Assembly (NCBI RefSeq): GCF_000718305.1
Contig: NZ_JOFQ01000039.1
Span: 1-30,430 of the forward strand
DNA from: Streptomyces niger
GTDB lineage: Bacteria > Actinomycetota > Actinomycetes > Streptomycetales > Streptomycetaceae
Direction: 5' to 3'
DNA length: 30,430 nucleotides
Shown here: positions 22,861-30,331 of the stretch, in pieces
How the letters are laid out: each line of letters opens with the position of its first letter
How positions within the stretch are numbered: position 1 is the stretch's first letter
The notes under the pieces: generated by a model
Databases searched by the model: none
Seen by the model: only the letters and a program-made list of their open reading frames with translations
What the model was told of the DNA's origin: nothing
Position numbers and translations under genes: made by a program

Positions 22861-23825
22861 CAAGATGTCGCGTACTCACCCGGACGGGCACCGACCTGGT
22901 CGGCGAGGCGCCGGCAGGTACGGCTGATGATGCGGGAGACGTGCATCTGGGAGATCCCGAGCCGGTCGGCGATCCGGCTCTGCGTCATGTCGCAGAAGAA
23001 CCGCATGTAGAGGATCTCCCGCTCCCGCTCGGGCAGTTTGCGCAGCTTGGGCTTGACCGCCTCGCGGTCCAGCACCAGGTCGAAGCCGGACTCCGACGAG
23101 CCGAGCGTGTCCGCCAGCGAGTAGCCGTCGTCGGCGCCGGGCAGCTCCGCGTCCAGGGACAGCGTGGTGAAGCTCTCCAGCGCCTGGCTGCCGAGCAGCA
23201 CCTCCTCCAGGGACATGCCGGTGTGCTCGGCGATCTCCTCGGGGGTGGGCCCGCGGTCGTCCACGCTGCGGGTCAGCTCCTGCCGCGCGGCGCGGACGCG
23301 GTTGCGCAGCTCCTGCACCCGGCGGGGCACGTGGAGTCCCCACATGTGGTCGCGGAAGTGGCGCTTGACCTCGCCGACGATCGTCGGCACGGCGAAGCTC
23401 TCGAAGGCGCAGCCGCGGTCCGGGTCGTACCGGTCCACGGCCTTCACCAGGCCGAGCGCCGCGACCTGCTGGAGGTCCTCGGCGGCCTCGCCGCGGTTGC
23501 GGAACCGCAGCGCGAGCCGTTCGGACATCGGGAGCCAGGCGCACACCACGCTCCGCCGCAGCTCGTCGCGTTCCGGACCGTCCGGCATGGCGACCAGCCG
23601 GCGGAAGTCCCCGGCGGTGTCGGGGGCGTCGTGGTGGGAGTGGCGGGTACGCGGGCGGGGTGCGGGCGGGGGCTTGCCCGCCGAGACGCGGCGCTGCTTC
23701 GTGCGGCGGCCGGGCTTGCCGGGCGGCCTGCTCGGCGCCTGTTCGTTCCGCCGGCGGGTGCTGCGCTGCTCGGGGATGGTGTCTATGGGGGTGTGCTTTT
23801 CTTCGGTCTGGGATGTCATGGGCAT
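22860..23825 (-). CDS. SigB/SigF-type RNA polymerase sigma factor
   Basis: This 321-residue protein has a basic, Arg/Lys/Pro-rich N-terminal extension (residues 1-65). Region 2 follows (AWLPMSERLALRFRNRGEAAEDLQQVAALGLVKAV, then CAFESFAVPTIVGEVKRHFRDHMW), then region 3 (PTPEEIAEHTGMSLEEVL) and region 4 (LPEREREILYMRFFCDMTQ, then IADRLGISQMHVSRIISR). The FAVPTIVGEVKRHFRDHMW segment is the hallmark of the SigB/SigF stress and differentiation group. The start at ATG 23825 has GGGAG eight bases upstream, and an ATG two codons later is possible. No RsbW anti-sigma or RsbV antagonist gene lies next to it in the window. A SigB-type promoter candidate upstream suggests self-activation. Confidence 0.93.
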   Translation of the reverse strand: MPMTSQTEEKHTPIDTIPEQRSTRRRNEQAPSRPPGKPGRRTKQRRVSAGKPPPAPRPRTRHSHHDAPDTAGDFRRLVAMPDGPERDELRRSVVCAWLPMSERLALRFRNRGEAAEDLQQVAALGLVKAVDRYDPDRGCAFESFAVPTIVGEVKRHFRDHMWGLHVPRRVQELRNRVRAARQELTRSVDDRGPTPEEIAEHTGMSLEEVLLGSQALESFTTLSLDAELPGADDGYSLADTLGSSESGFDLVLDREAVKPKLRKLPEREREILYMRFFCDMTQSRIADRLGISQMHVSRIISRTCRRLADQVGARPGEYATS

Positions 23826-24143
23826 GGTCTGGGCTCCCTGATCCGTCGACTCAGAGTCCGTCGAACCCGCGGAAGCGCGACCGGCCAGGCGCGCCCGACA
23901 CAGGAGTCATCCGACTTCCACGGGCGTGCCTCCGGTCCGAAGCACGGTTAGTCGCGTGCCCGGCCCCCCTGCCCGTAAACACCTTCGTGGGAGCAGAGTT
24001 CGCACTGCGCGCCGTGCGGATGCCCCCTCCCGCCCCTCGACCGGCGGTACTTGCCTCCGGGGTAACCACCTGCCGGCCGTCCACACCCGCCGGCCGGTAC
24101 GAAAAACCGCCCGGAGCGACCTCCTGCGCCGGACCGAGCCGGT
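23826..24143. other. Intergenic region upstream of the SigB-type gene
   Basis: No gene is apparent in these 318 bases. They hold the candidate SigB-type promoter at 23956-23980 and leave a 5' leader of about 125 bases for the sigma gene. GC-rich short inverted repeats (GCCGGCC types near 24070-24100) occur, but I cannot assign them a role. Confidence 0.45.
23956..23980 (-). promoter_or_regulatory. Candidate SigB-type promoter of the sigma factor gene
   Basis: On the minus strand it reads GTTT, 15 bases, GGGCAC, close to GNNT, 14-16 bases, GGGTAC/T. SigB genes of Streptomyces are known to be autoregulated through such a promoter. Confidence 0.45.
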
Positions 24144-24602
24144 TCAGCCGCCCGTCCGGAACGGGGCCTCGGGGGCTTCGTAGAACCGCACGGTGACCGG
24201 CGCCGGACCGCCCCAGTCCTGCCGTTCGCTGCCGGTCGACCGCCAGCCGTACCGCTCGTAGAGCGCGATCGCCGCGGTATTGGTGACGTTGACGGCCAGC
24301 ACCGGCCGCAGCCCCTCGGGCGTCACCCGGTCCGTCGCCGTGCGCAGCAGCCGACCGCCCAGTCCCAGGCCGCGAGCCGCAGGGGCCACGTACAGCCGGC
24401 CGACCTCGCGCCCGCGCAGCGTCACGTGGCCGGCCACCCGCCCCGCCCCGTCCTCGGCGACCCAGGCACCGGTCAGTCCGTCGGGCGTCAGCCAGCCCGC
24501 AGGATCGGCCGGCCAGGCGTACGGGTAGCCGCTCTCCACATGCACCTCACGCAGTATCCGCACGCATTCCGGAAGGTCCGCCGCGTCCCGTCGTCTGATC
24601 AT
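24144..24602 (-). CDS. GNAT-family N-acetyltransferase
   Basis: This is a 152-residue single-domain acetyltransferase. MIRRRDAADLPECVRILREV opens the fold. The acetyl-CoA motif A is RLYVAPAARGLGLGGRLLR, with the Q/R-x-x-G-x-G/A loop, and VNVTNTAAIALYERYGWRSTG is the C-terminal N-x-x-A-x-x-x-Y-x-x-x-G-F/W segment. The ATG at 24602 starts the conserved domain. The frame is open farther upstream (ATG 24725), but those residues look non-coding. The substrate is unknown. It is divergent from the CBS-pair gene, with 116 bases between the starts. Confidence 0.85.
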   Translation of the reverse strand: MIRRRDAADLPECVRILREVHVESGYPYAWPADPAGWLTPDGLTGAWVAEDGAGRVAGHVTLRGREVGRLYVAPAARGLGLGGRLLRTATDRVTPEGLRPVLAVNVTNTAAIALYERYGWRSTGSERQDWGGPAPVTVRFYEAPEAPFRTGG

Positions 24603-24625
24603 CGGGCCATCGAACCACCCGGCGG

Positions 24626-24650
24626 GCATGGCGGGAAGCGCGCCGGGTAC
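24626..24650 (+). promoter_or_regulatory. SigB-type promoter candidate of the CBS gene
   Basis: GCAT, 15 bases, GGGTAC is an exact match to the Streptomyces SigB consensus GNNT, 14-16 bases, GGGTAC/T. The -10 ends 68 bases before the start of the CBS gene. Confidence 0.55.
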
Positions 24651-24718
24651 AGCCCCCTCCAGCATCCCCCGCAGCAGGCCGGCCGGCAGAGCAGGACGAG
24701 GAAGAAGGCGATGAGGCA

Positions 24719-25165
24719 ATGGCACAGTTGGTACGGGAAGTCATGACGCCGGCCGTCACCGCCGTCCACCCCGACGCCTCGCTGGTGGAGGCGGCCCAGC
24801 TCATGCGCGCGCACGACATCGGTGACGTACTGGTGGCCGAGGACGGCAAGCTGGTCGGCGTGGTCACCGACCGGGACATCGTGCTGCGCGCCGTGGCGGA
24901 GGGGGTGGATCCGCTCAGCGTGCCCTGCCACTCGGTGTGCACCCCGAAACCGGTCACCGTCGGCCCGGAGGAACCGATTTCGGTCGCCGTGTCACTGCTG
25001 CGGTCGAAGGCGGTGCGGCGGCTGCCGGTCGTCCGGGACGGCGCCCCGGTGGGCATGGTGAGCATCGGGGACCTGGCACGGGCGCAGGTCCCGGATTCCA
25101 CGCTGGCGGACATCAGCCGCGCCACGCCGGACGGGGCCGCGGAGGGGGTGCAGGACCGGCGCTGA
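24719..25165 (+). CDS. CBS-domain pair protein
   Basis: This 148-residue protein consists of two CBS domains. The first (residues 1-60) includes VREVMTPAVTAVHPDASLVEAA and GVVTDRDIVLRAVAEG. The second (68-125) includes PKPVTVGPEEPISVAVSLL and GMVSIGDLARAQ. Such pairs bind adenine nucleotides or related ligands and act as energy or stress sensors. The start at ATG 24719 has GATGAGG two bases upstream, with GAAGAAGG a little farther away. A perfect SigB-type promoter candidate lies upstream, consistent with CBS-protein genes being common in general-stress regulons of Streptomyces. It is followed 52 bases later by the PAP2-lipid kinase gene. Confidence 0.92.
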   Translation: MAQLVREVMTPAVTAVHPDASLVEAAQLMRAHDIGDVLVAEDGKLVGVVTDRDIVLRAVAEGVDPLSVPCHSVCTPKPVTVGPEEPISVAVSLLRSKAVRRLPVVRDGAPVGMVSIGDLARAQVPDSTLADISRATPDGAAEGVQDRR

Positions 25166-25183
25166 GCCGTCCGGGACGCCACC

Positions 25184-25208
25184 GTCTGCGACCGTCCCGT
25201 TGGGGTAC
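25184..25208 (+). promoter_or_regulatory. SigB-type promoter candidate of the PAP2-lipid kinase gene
   Basis: GTCT, 15 bases, GGGTAC is an exact consensus match. The -10 ends nine bases before ATG 25218, so the message would be leaderless or nearly so. This argues against the ATG at 25209, which would lie upstream of the transcript start. Confidence 0.55.
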
Positions 25209-25217
25209 ATGTGGCTC

Positions 25218-26699
25218 ATGCGCACTGTACTCAGCACCTTGGACCACAAGACGTTCCACGGGGTCGCCACCCGGCACTGGCCCGGCGCCGACCGGGTGCT
25301 GCCCAAGCTGAGCCGGGCCGCCGACCACGGACTGCTGTGGCTGGGGTCGGCGGCGGCAGCGGCGTCGTTCGGCGACCGCCCCGCTCGCCGGGCGGCGCTG
25401 CGCGGCGTCGCCTCGCTGGCGGTGGCGTCCCTGACCGTGAACACCCTGGCCAAGCGCTCGGTACGCCGGGAGCGGCCGCTCCTGGACGCGGTACCGGTGA
25501 TACGGCAGCTGACCAAGCAGCCGTTCACCACCTCCTTCCCGTCCGGGCACGCCGCCTCCGCGGTGGCCTTCACCACCGGCGTGGCCTTCGAGAACAAGTG
25601 GTGGGGGCTGGCGCTGGCGCCGGTCGCCGCAGCGGTCGCCTTCTCCCGCGTCTACACCGGCGTCCACTACCCGGGTGACGTGCTGGCGGGCGCCGCGCTG
25701 GGCGCGGGTGCGGCGTTCGCGGTCCGGGGCCTCGCGCCGACCCGGTCCCAGATGGCGCCGCCCGCCAGGCCGCGTGCCGACGCGCCGGCGCTGCCGGGCG
25801 GGGACGGGCTCTTCGTCGTCACCAACCAGGGTTCCGGCCAGCGCACCGGCGCGCACAGCGACCAGACCGAGGTCATCCACGGCGTGCTGCCGGAGGCCGA
25901 GGTGACCGAGTGCGGCCACCAGGGCGCGGTGCCGCTGGACAAGGCGCTGGAGGCGGCGGCCGAGCGGGCGGCCGGGCGCGGTGGCGCGCTCGGCGTGCTG
26001 GGCGGCGACGGCACCATCAACGCCGCTGCGGCGGTCGCCGAGCGGCACGGGGTGCCGCTCGCGGTGCTGCCCGGCGGCACGCACAACCACTTCGCGTACG
26101 ACCTGGGTGTGGAGACGATCGCCGAGGCGGCCCGGGCGGTGGAGACGGGCGAGGCCGTCGCGGTGGACCTGGCGCGGTTCCGGCCGGGCGTCGGGGAGGA
26201 GTCGACGCAGTTCCTCAACACCTTCTCCATCGGCGCCTACCCGGAGCTGGTGCGGATCCGGGAGGAGTGGGCCGGGAAGATCGGCGCCTGGCCGGCCGGG
26301 GTGCTGGCGGCCTGGCGGGTGCTGCGGTCGGCCGAGCCGGTGTCGGTGGAGGTCAACGGCCGGCGGCGCGAGCTGTGGACCCTGTTCGTCGGCAACTGCG
26401 CGTACCGCGGGCTGGGTTCGGCGCCGGTGCGGCGGCACGACCTCGCGGACGGCGTGCTGGACGTACGCATGGTGCACGGTGGCCGGCTGGCCCGCACCCG
26501 GCTGCTGACCGCCGCGGTGACCGGCGCGCTGCGCCACTCCCCCGTGCTGAGCGAGGCGCGGCTGCGGACGCTGCGGATCGGCGGCCTCGCGCCCGGCACC
26601 GACCTCGCATACGACGGTGAAATCGCGCCCGCAGCAAGGGAGTTGACGATCGACAAGGCCAACGAGGCGCTGATCGCCTACCGCCTGCTCCCCGAGTGA
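25218..26699 (+). CDS. Bifunctional PAP2 phosphatase / diacylglycerol-kinase-like protein
   Basis: This 493-residue fusion has two domains. Residues 35-170 form a PAP2 phosphatase with all three motifs: K79-x6-R86P87 (KRSVRRERP), PSGH at 108-111, and SR143-144...H150...D154 (SRVYTGVHYPGD). Residues 195-490 form a diacylglycerol/sphingosine kinase-type catalytic domain with GGDGT (262-266), the substrate loop LPGGTHNHFA (284-293) and a C-terminal GxxLAYDGE. One half removes phosphate from lipids such as phosphatidate, and the other adds it, so the protein could set the phosphatidate/diacylglycerol balance at the membrane. The start is set by the adjacent SigB-type promoter. ATG 25209 and TTG 25200 are in-frame alternatives. 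Confidence 0.92.
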   Translation: MRTVLSTLDHKTFHGVATRHWPGADRVLPKLSRAADHGLLWLGSAAAAASFGDRPARRAALRGVASLAVASLTVNTLAKRSVRRERPLLDAVPVIRQLTKQPFTTSFPSGHAASAVAFTTGVAFENKWWGLALAPVAAAVAFSRVYTGVHYPGDVLAGAALGAGAAFAVRGLAPTRSQMAPPARPRADAPALPGGDGLFVVTNQGSGQRTGAHSDQTEVIHGVLPEAEVTECGHQGAVPLDKALEAAAERAAGRGGALGVLGGDGTINAAAAVAERHGVPLAVLPGGTHNHFAYDLGVETIAEAARAVETGEAVAVDLARFRPGVGEESTQFLNTFSIGAYPELVRIREEWAGKIGAWPAGVLAAWRVLRSAEPVSVEVNGRRRELWTLFVGNCAYRGLGSAPVRRHDLADGVLDVRMVHGGRLARTRLLTAAVTGALRHSPVLSEARLRTLRIGGLAPGTDLAYDGEIAPAARELTIDKANEALIAYRLLPE

Positions 26700-26830
26700 G
26701 CCGGCCGCGGCACCATGAAGAGCCAGTCCACATGGTGATACGCAGCTCTCATACTTCGAGATTTCGGCGTACGGTGTGAGCGCGGCGCGACAGTGCGCCG
26801 TGACCGCATCGCGCAGGCGAAGGAGCAGCC

Positions 26831-27646
26831 ATGTCACAGGAGTCCGCCGTCTACACCCACGGCCACCACGAGTCCGTACTGCGCTCGCACACGTGGCGCA
26901 CCGCCGCCAACTCCGCCGCCTACCTGCTGGACTCGCTGAAGCCGCACATGAAGGTCCTGGACGTCGGCTGCGGCCCCGGCACCATCACCGCCGACCTGGC
27001 GGCGCTGGTCCCCGGCGGCTCGGTGACCGGCCTGGAGCACGCGCCGGGCGTCCTGGAGCAGGCCCGCGCGGTCGCGGACGAACGCGGCCTGAGCAACGTC
27101 CACTTCGCGGTCGGTGACGTCCACGCGCTGGACTACCCGGACGACACCTTCTGCGTCGTCCACGCCCACCAGGTACTGCAGCACGTCGGCGACCCCGTGC
27201 AGGCGCTGCGCGAGATGCGCCGGGTCACCAAGCCGGGCGGGATCGTCGCCGTCCGCGATGCGGACTACGGCACCATGACGTGGTACCCGGACGTCGCGGG
27301 CATGGCTGAGTGGCTGGACCTGTACCGGCGGGTGGCGGTGGCCAACGGCGGTGCGCCGGACGGCGGGCGCCGGCTGCGCTCCTGGGCGCTGGCGGCCGGT
27401 TTCGCGCCGGCGGACGTCACCTGCACGGCGAGCGCGTGGTGCTACGCGACCGACGAGGAGCGCGCCTGGTGGAGCGGGCTGTGGGCGGACCGCACCCTGG
27501 CCTCCACGTACGCCCGGCGAGCCGTCGACGGCGGCCAGGCGACACAGGCGGAACTGGAGGCGATCAGCGCCGCCTGGCGCAACTGGGGTGCAGCGGAGGA
27601 CGGCTGGTTCGCCATGGTGCACGGCGAGATCCTGTGCCGCGTGTGA
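26831..27646 (+). CDS. SAM-dependent methyltransferase (UbiE-like)
   Basis: This 271-residue class I methyltransferase has motif I VLDVGCGPGTITADL at residues 43-57 and VTGLEHAPGVLEQAR (strand 2 acidic end). VVHAHQVLQHVGDP (motif II) and MRRVTKPGGIVAVRDADYG (motif III) follow. The first residues, YTHGHHESVLRSH, are typical of UbiE/COQ5-type enzymes acting on small aromatic or isoprenoid molecules. AAGGAG lies seven bases before the ATG. TACGGT at 26770 could be a -10 element. A Trp/Ala-rich C-terminal region (WWSGLWADRTLAST) may shape the substrate site. The substrate is unknown, and it is not clearly in an operon. Confidence 0.9.
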   Translation: MSQESAVYTHGHHESVLRSHTWRTAANSAAYLLDSLKPHMKVLDVGCGPGTITADLAALVPGGSVTGLEHAPGVLEQARAVADERGLSNVHFAVGDVHALDYPDDTFCVVHAHQVLQHVGDPVQALREMRRVTKPGGIVAVRDADYGTMTWYPDVAGMAEWLDLYRRVAVANGGAPDGGRRLRSWALAAGFAPADVTCTASAWCYATDEERAWWSGLWADRTLASTYARRAVDGGQATQAELEAISAAWRNWGAAEDGWFAMVHGEILCRV

Positions 27647-27707
27647 GGACTCCCTGACGGTCCTACGGTGGTCCCATCGGATGATCGCGCCGGCACGCTG
27701 CGCCAAC

Positions 27708-27713
27708 TAGGCT
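27708..27713 (+). promoter_or_regulatory. -10 element of a probably leaderless VOC gene transcript
   Basis: TAGGCT ends six bases before the ATG at 27720, and no ribosome binding site is present. This arrangement is common in Streptomyces leaderless genes. No -35 is obvious. Confidence 0.4.
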
Positions 27714-27719
27714 CCTCCC

Positions 27720-28073
27720 ATGGACATTCTGGGAACCTCACTGCGCGTGTGCGTCAGCGACCTCGACGCCGCGATCCCCGTGTACGAGCGGCTGACGGGC
27801 GCGCAGGCGCAGCGCTTCCAGCGCGGCGGCGTGTCCGTCGCGGCGGTCGGCTGCTTCTTCCTGATGAGCGGTCCCGAGGCGGAGCTGTCCGTACTCCGCA
27901 AGATCACCGCGACGCTCGCGGTGACGAACGTGGACGAGGCCGTGGACGACCTGAAGGCGGTCGGCGGGGAGGTGGTCGCGGGCCCGATCGCCGGTCCCGC
28001 CGGCCGCACCATGGTGGCCCGCCACCCGGACGGCTCGATCTTCGAGTACGTCGACCGGGTGGCGATCACCTGA
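27720..28073 (+). CDS. VOC-family (glyoxalase/dioxygenase-fold) protein
   Basis: This 117-residue protein has the paired beta-alpha-beta-beta-beta fold of the vicinal oxygen chelate superfamily. LRVCVSDLDAAIPVYERLTG opens the first module, and ATLAVTNVDEAVDDLKAVGGEVV opens the second, which ends VARHPDGSIFEYVDR. A Glu in FEY is in the usual metal-ligand position, but a first-strand His is absent (LRVCVSD), so metal binding is uncertain. It may be a glyoxalase-like enzyme, a resistance protein or a binding protein. It is probably translated without a leader, and converges on the oxidoreductase gene. Confidence 0.85.
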   Translation: MDILGTSLRVCVSDLDAAIPVYERLTGAQAQRFQRGGVSVAAVGCFFLMSGPEAELSVLRKITATLAVTNVDEAVDDLKAVGGEVVAGPIAGPAGRTMVARHPDGSIFEYVDRVAIT

Positions 28074-28104
28074 CGGCGGGTCGGGTCACCTGACGGCGGT
28101 CAGG
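28066..28104. terminator. Direct repeat and hairpin between convergent VOC and oxidoreductase genes
   Basis: TCACCTGACGGCGG occurs at 28066-28079 and again at 28086-28099. The second copy forms a 6-bp hairpin, CCTGAC-GGCG-GTCAGG (28089-28104), that reaches into the oxidoreductase stop codon. It may terminate both transcripts. Confidence 0.45.
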
Positions 28105-29023
28105 AGAGGTCGAGCACGATCTTGCCGCGCGCCCGGCCCGACTGGCTGCGGCGGAAGGCTTCGGCCGCCTGCGCCAGCGGCAGCGCCGTGTCGATGTTGA
28201 CGGTGAGCTTGCCGGCGTCGGCGAGGTCGGCCAGCGCGGTGAGGTCGGCGCTGTCCGGCCGCACCCACACCAGGTGGCCGCCCTTGCCGACGACCTCGTT
28301 GTCGACGACCGACGCCACCCGCTTCGGATCCTTCAGGACCTGCTGGGAGACGTCGACCGCCTCGCCGCCGACGAAGTCCGCCGCCGCGTCCACGCCGTCC
28401 GGCGCCAGCGCGCGCACCCGGTCGGCGAGGCCCTCGCCGTACGTCACCGGCTCGGCGCCCAGCGACCGCAGGAAGTCGTGGTTGTGCTCGCCCGCCGTGC
28501 CGATGACGCGGGCGCCCCACGCCACGGCGATCTGCACGGCGAACGCGCCGACGCCGCCCGCCGCAGCGTGCACCAGCACCGTGTCGCCGCCGCCCACGCC
28601 GATCCGCTTCAGTGCCTGGTACGCCGTGAGCCCGGCCAGCGGCACGCCGGCCGCCTGCCGCCAGTCCAGCGCCGCCGGCTTGCGCGCGAGGGTCCGTACC
28701 GGCGCGGCGACCAGCTCGGCGAACGTGCCGTGCTGCACCTCGTCCTTGCGCACGTACCCCATGACCTCGTCGCCGACCCGGTACTCGGTGGCGTCCATGC
28801 CGACCGCCTCGACGACGCCCGCCACGTCCCAGCCGGGGATCAGCGGGAAGTGCACGTGCATGATCGGATCGAGGTAGCCGGCGAGGATCTTCCAGTCGAC
28901 CGGGTTGACGCCGGCCGCCTTCACCCGGATCAGGACCGAGTCGGGCGCCACTTTCGGGTCCGGCTGGTCGGCGAGTGCGAGGACGTCGGGGTCGCCGTAG
29001 CTGTCGGTGGTGATTGCCTTCAT
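28100..29023 (-). CDS. NADP-dependent quinone oxidoreductase-like protein (MDR, zinc-free)
   Basis: This 307-residue medium-chain dehydrogenase/reductase has a GroES-like N-terminal domain (LIRVKAAGVNPVDWKILAGY, then FPLIPGWDVAGVVEAVG) and a Rossmann domain with VLVHAAAGGVGAFAVQIA (AxxGGVG nucleotide-binding loop). The Cys/His zinc ligands of alcohol dehydrogenases are absent, which places it in the quinone reductase/enoyl reductase branch. It should reduce quinones or activated alkenes with NADPH. The ATG at 29023 begins MKAITTDSYGDPDVL, the standard start of the family. The C-terminal SGRARGKIVLDL is also typical. It is a single gene, with nothing unusual in the sequence. Confidence 0.93.
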   Translation of the reverse strand: MKAITTDSYGDPDVLALADQPDPKVAPDSVLIRVKAAGVNPVDWKILAGYLDPIMHVHFPLIPGWDVAGVVEAVGMDATEYRVGDEVMGYVRKDEVQHGTFAELVAAPVRTLARKPAALDWRQAAGVPLAGLTAYQALKRIGVGGGDTVLVHAAAGGVGAFAVQIAVAWGARVIGTAGEHNHDFLRSLGAEPVTYGEGLADRVRALAPDGVDAAADFVGGEAVDVSQQVLKDPKRVASVVDNEVVGKGGHLVWVRPDSADLTALADLADAGKLTVNIDTALPLAQAAEAFRRSQSGRARGKIVLDLS

Positions 29024-29102
29024 GTCGCGTGCAACGAGCGAGACGGCCCGAGCATTCCGTTCACCGCGCGTCCGGGTGACGCGCGGCGCAGGTGACAGCC
29101 CC

Positions 29103-30331
29103 TCAGGCCGGGCGCATCCGGTACTCGTACCGCTCCGGCAGCGGGTGCTCTGCGCGGGCCCGGGCGCGTACCGCCGCGGTCACCGGGCCGTCGCCCGCGA
29201 CGAGCCGTTCGGCGATCGCGTACCAGGTGTCGCCGATCGTCTCGTCCCCCTCCCGGAGGTCCGCGACCTCGAACCCCTCGTCGAAGACGGCCCGGGCGGC
29301 GGCCGTCTCCCCGCGCGCGAGCAGGACCTGCGCCGCCAGCAGCCGGAAGCGGCCGCGGGCGCGGTCCTCGGGGCGCAGCCGGTCGAGGACGGCCGCCGCT
29401 TCGTCGGGCCGGCCCGCCGCGATCAGCGCCGGCACCGCCTCCCGGGCGAGCGCGGGCAGGACCGGTCGCCAGGCGTCGGCCCGCCGGACCGTCTCCCCGT
29501 CCGCGCCGGCCTCCGCCGCGGCGCCCTCCGCCCGCCGGGTCTGCTCGTCCGCGCACGCGACGGCCTCGGCGTACCGCTGCGCCGCCCGGCCCGTGTCCCC
29601 CGCCGCGGCCTCGGCGACCGCGAGGCAGTACAGCGGCCAGCAGCTCCGGCCGCGGGCCAGCGCGCGCTCCCAGCTGCGCACCGCCTGGGCCCGGTCGCCC
29701 GCGTGCCACTGGGCGACGCCCAGGTGGAAGTCGGTCGTGGGGCCGGGCCGCGCGGACTCCAGGAGGTCGCGCCAGGCCGGCGCGACCGGCGACGGGCCCG
29801 GCACGCCCGGCTCGTCGGGCAGGTCACCGGTGCGCAGCAGCTCCCGCCACGGCCGCTGGTCCGCGCCCAGGGTGTCCTCGGTGAACGGCAGGCCCGGCAG
29901 GTCGTATCCGGCGCGGGCCACCTCCAGCGCGCCCCAGCCGGAGCCCTGGGCGAGCCGCTCCTTCGGGTCGAGGTCGGCGTACGGGCGCCAGGCGGCGTAC
30001 GCGGCGTCCACGGCGGCGCGCGGCAGCGCGGCCTCCAGCCGATCCGCCACTTCCCCGCGGGCCGCGCCCCAGTCGGCGCCGTGCACGATGCGCGGGTCGG
30101 CGGCCAGCGGCCCGTACGCCTCCAGCCACGCGAACTCCGCGCCCGCTTCGAGGGGCACGTGCTCCAGCTGGGTGCGCGCGAGCCCGGCCTGGATCTCCGC
30201 GTACCCGGGGGTGCCCGGCTCGGTCAGCCACTCCTGCCAGTGCCGGCCGGCCCGGCCCGCGCCCCAGAGGAACAGCTTGCGGCCGCGCAGGGTGTCGGTG
30301 GAGGTGTGCACGAGGCCGTGGCCGGCCGCGT
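29103..30331 (-). pseudogene. DUF5107/TPR-type protein, 3' part, interrupted by an IS
   Basis: The frame encodes about 402 residues from the GTG at 30311, beginning HTSTDTLRGRKLFLWGAGRA and followed by WQEWLTEPGTPGYAEIQAGLARTQLEHVPL. I know this as the middle of long Streptomyces proteins whose N-terminal DUF5107 (sugar-mutarotase-like beta) domain precedes it. The rest is Ala/Arg-rich helical repeats of TPR type (WHAGDRAQAVRSWERALARG). Coding sequence continues upstream of 30311 as LDAAGHGLV and ends abruptly at 30331/30332, where an insertion sequence begins. So the gene was longer and is broken. The GTG at 30311 could still start a truncated protein. Function of the family is unclear, probably carbohydrate related. 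Confidence 0.7.

Noticed and set aside
25209..25217. ATG 25209 as start of the PAP2-lipid kinase
   Set aside because: It lies immediately after the GGGTAC promoter element, so a transcript from that promoter would begin downstream of it. ATG 25218 is preferred.
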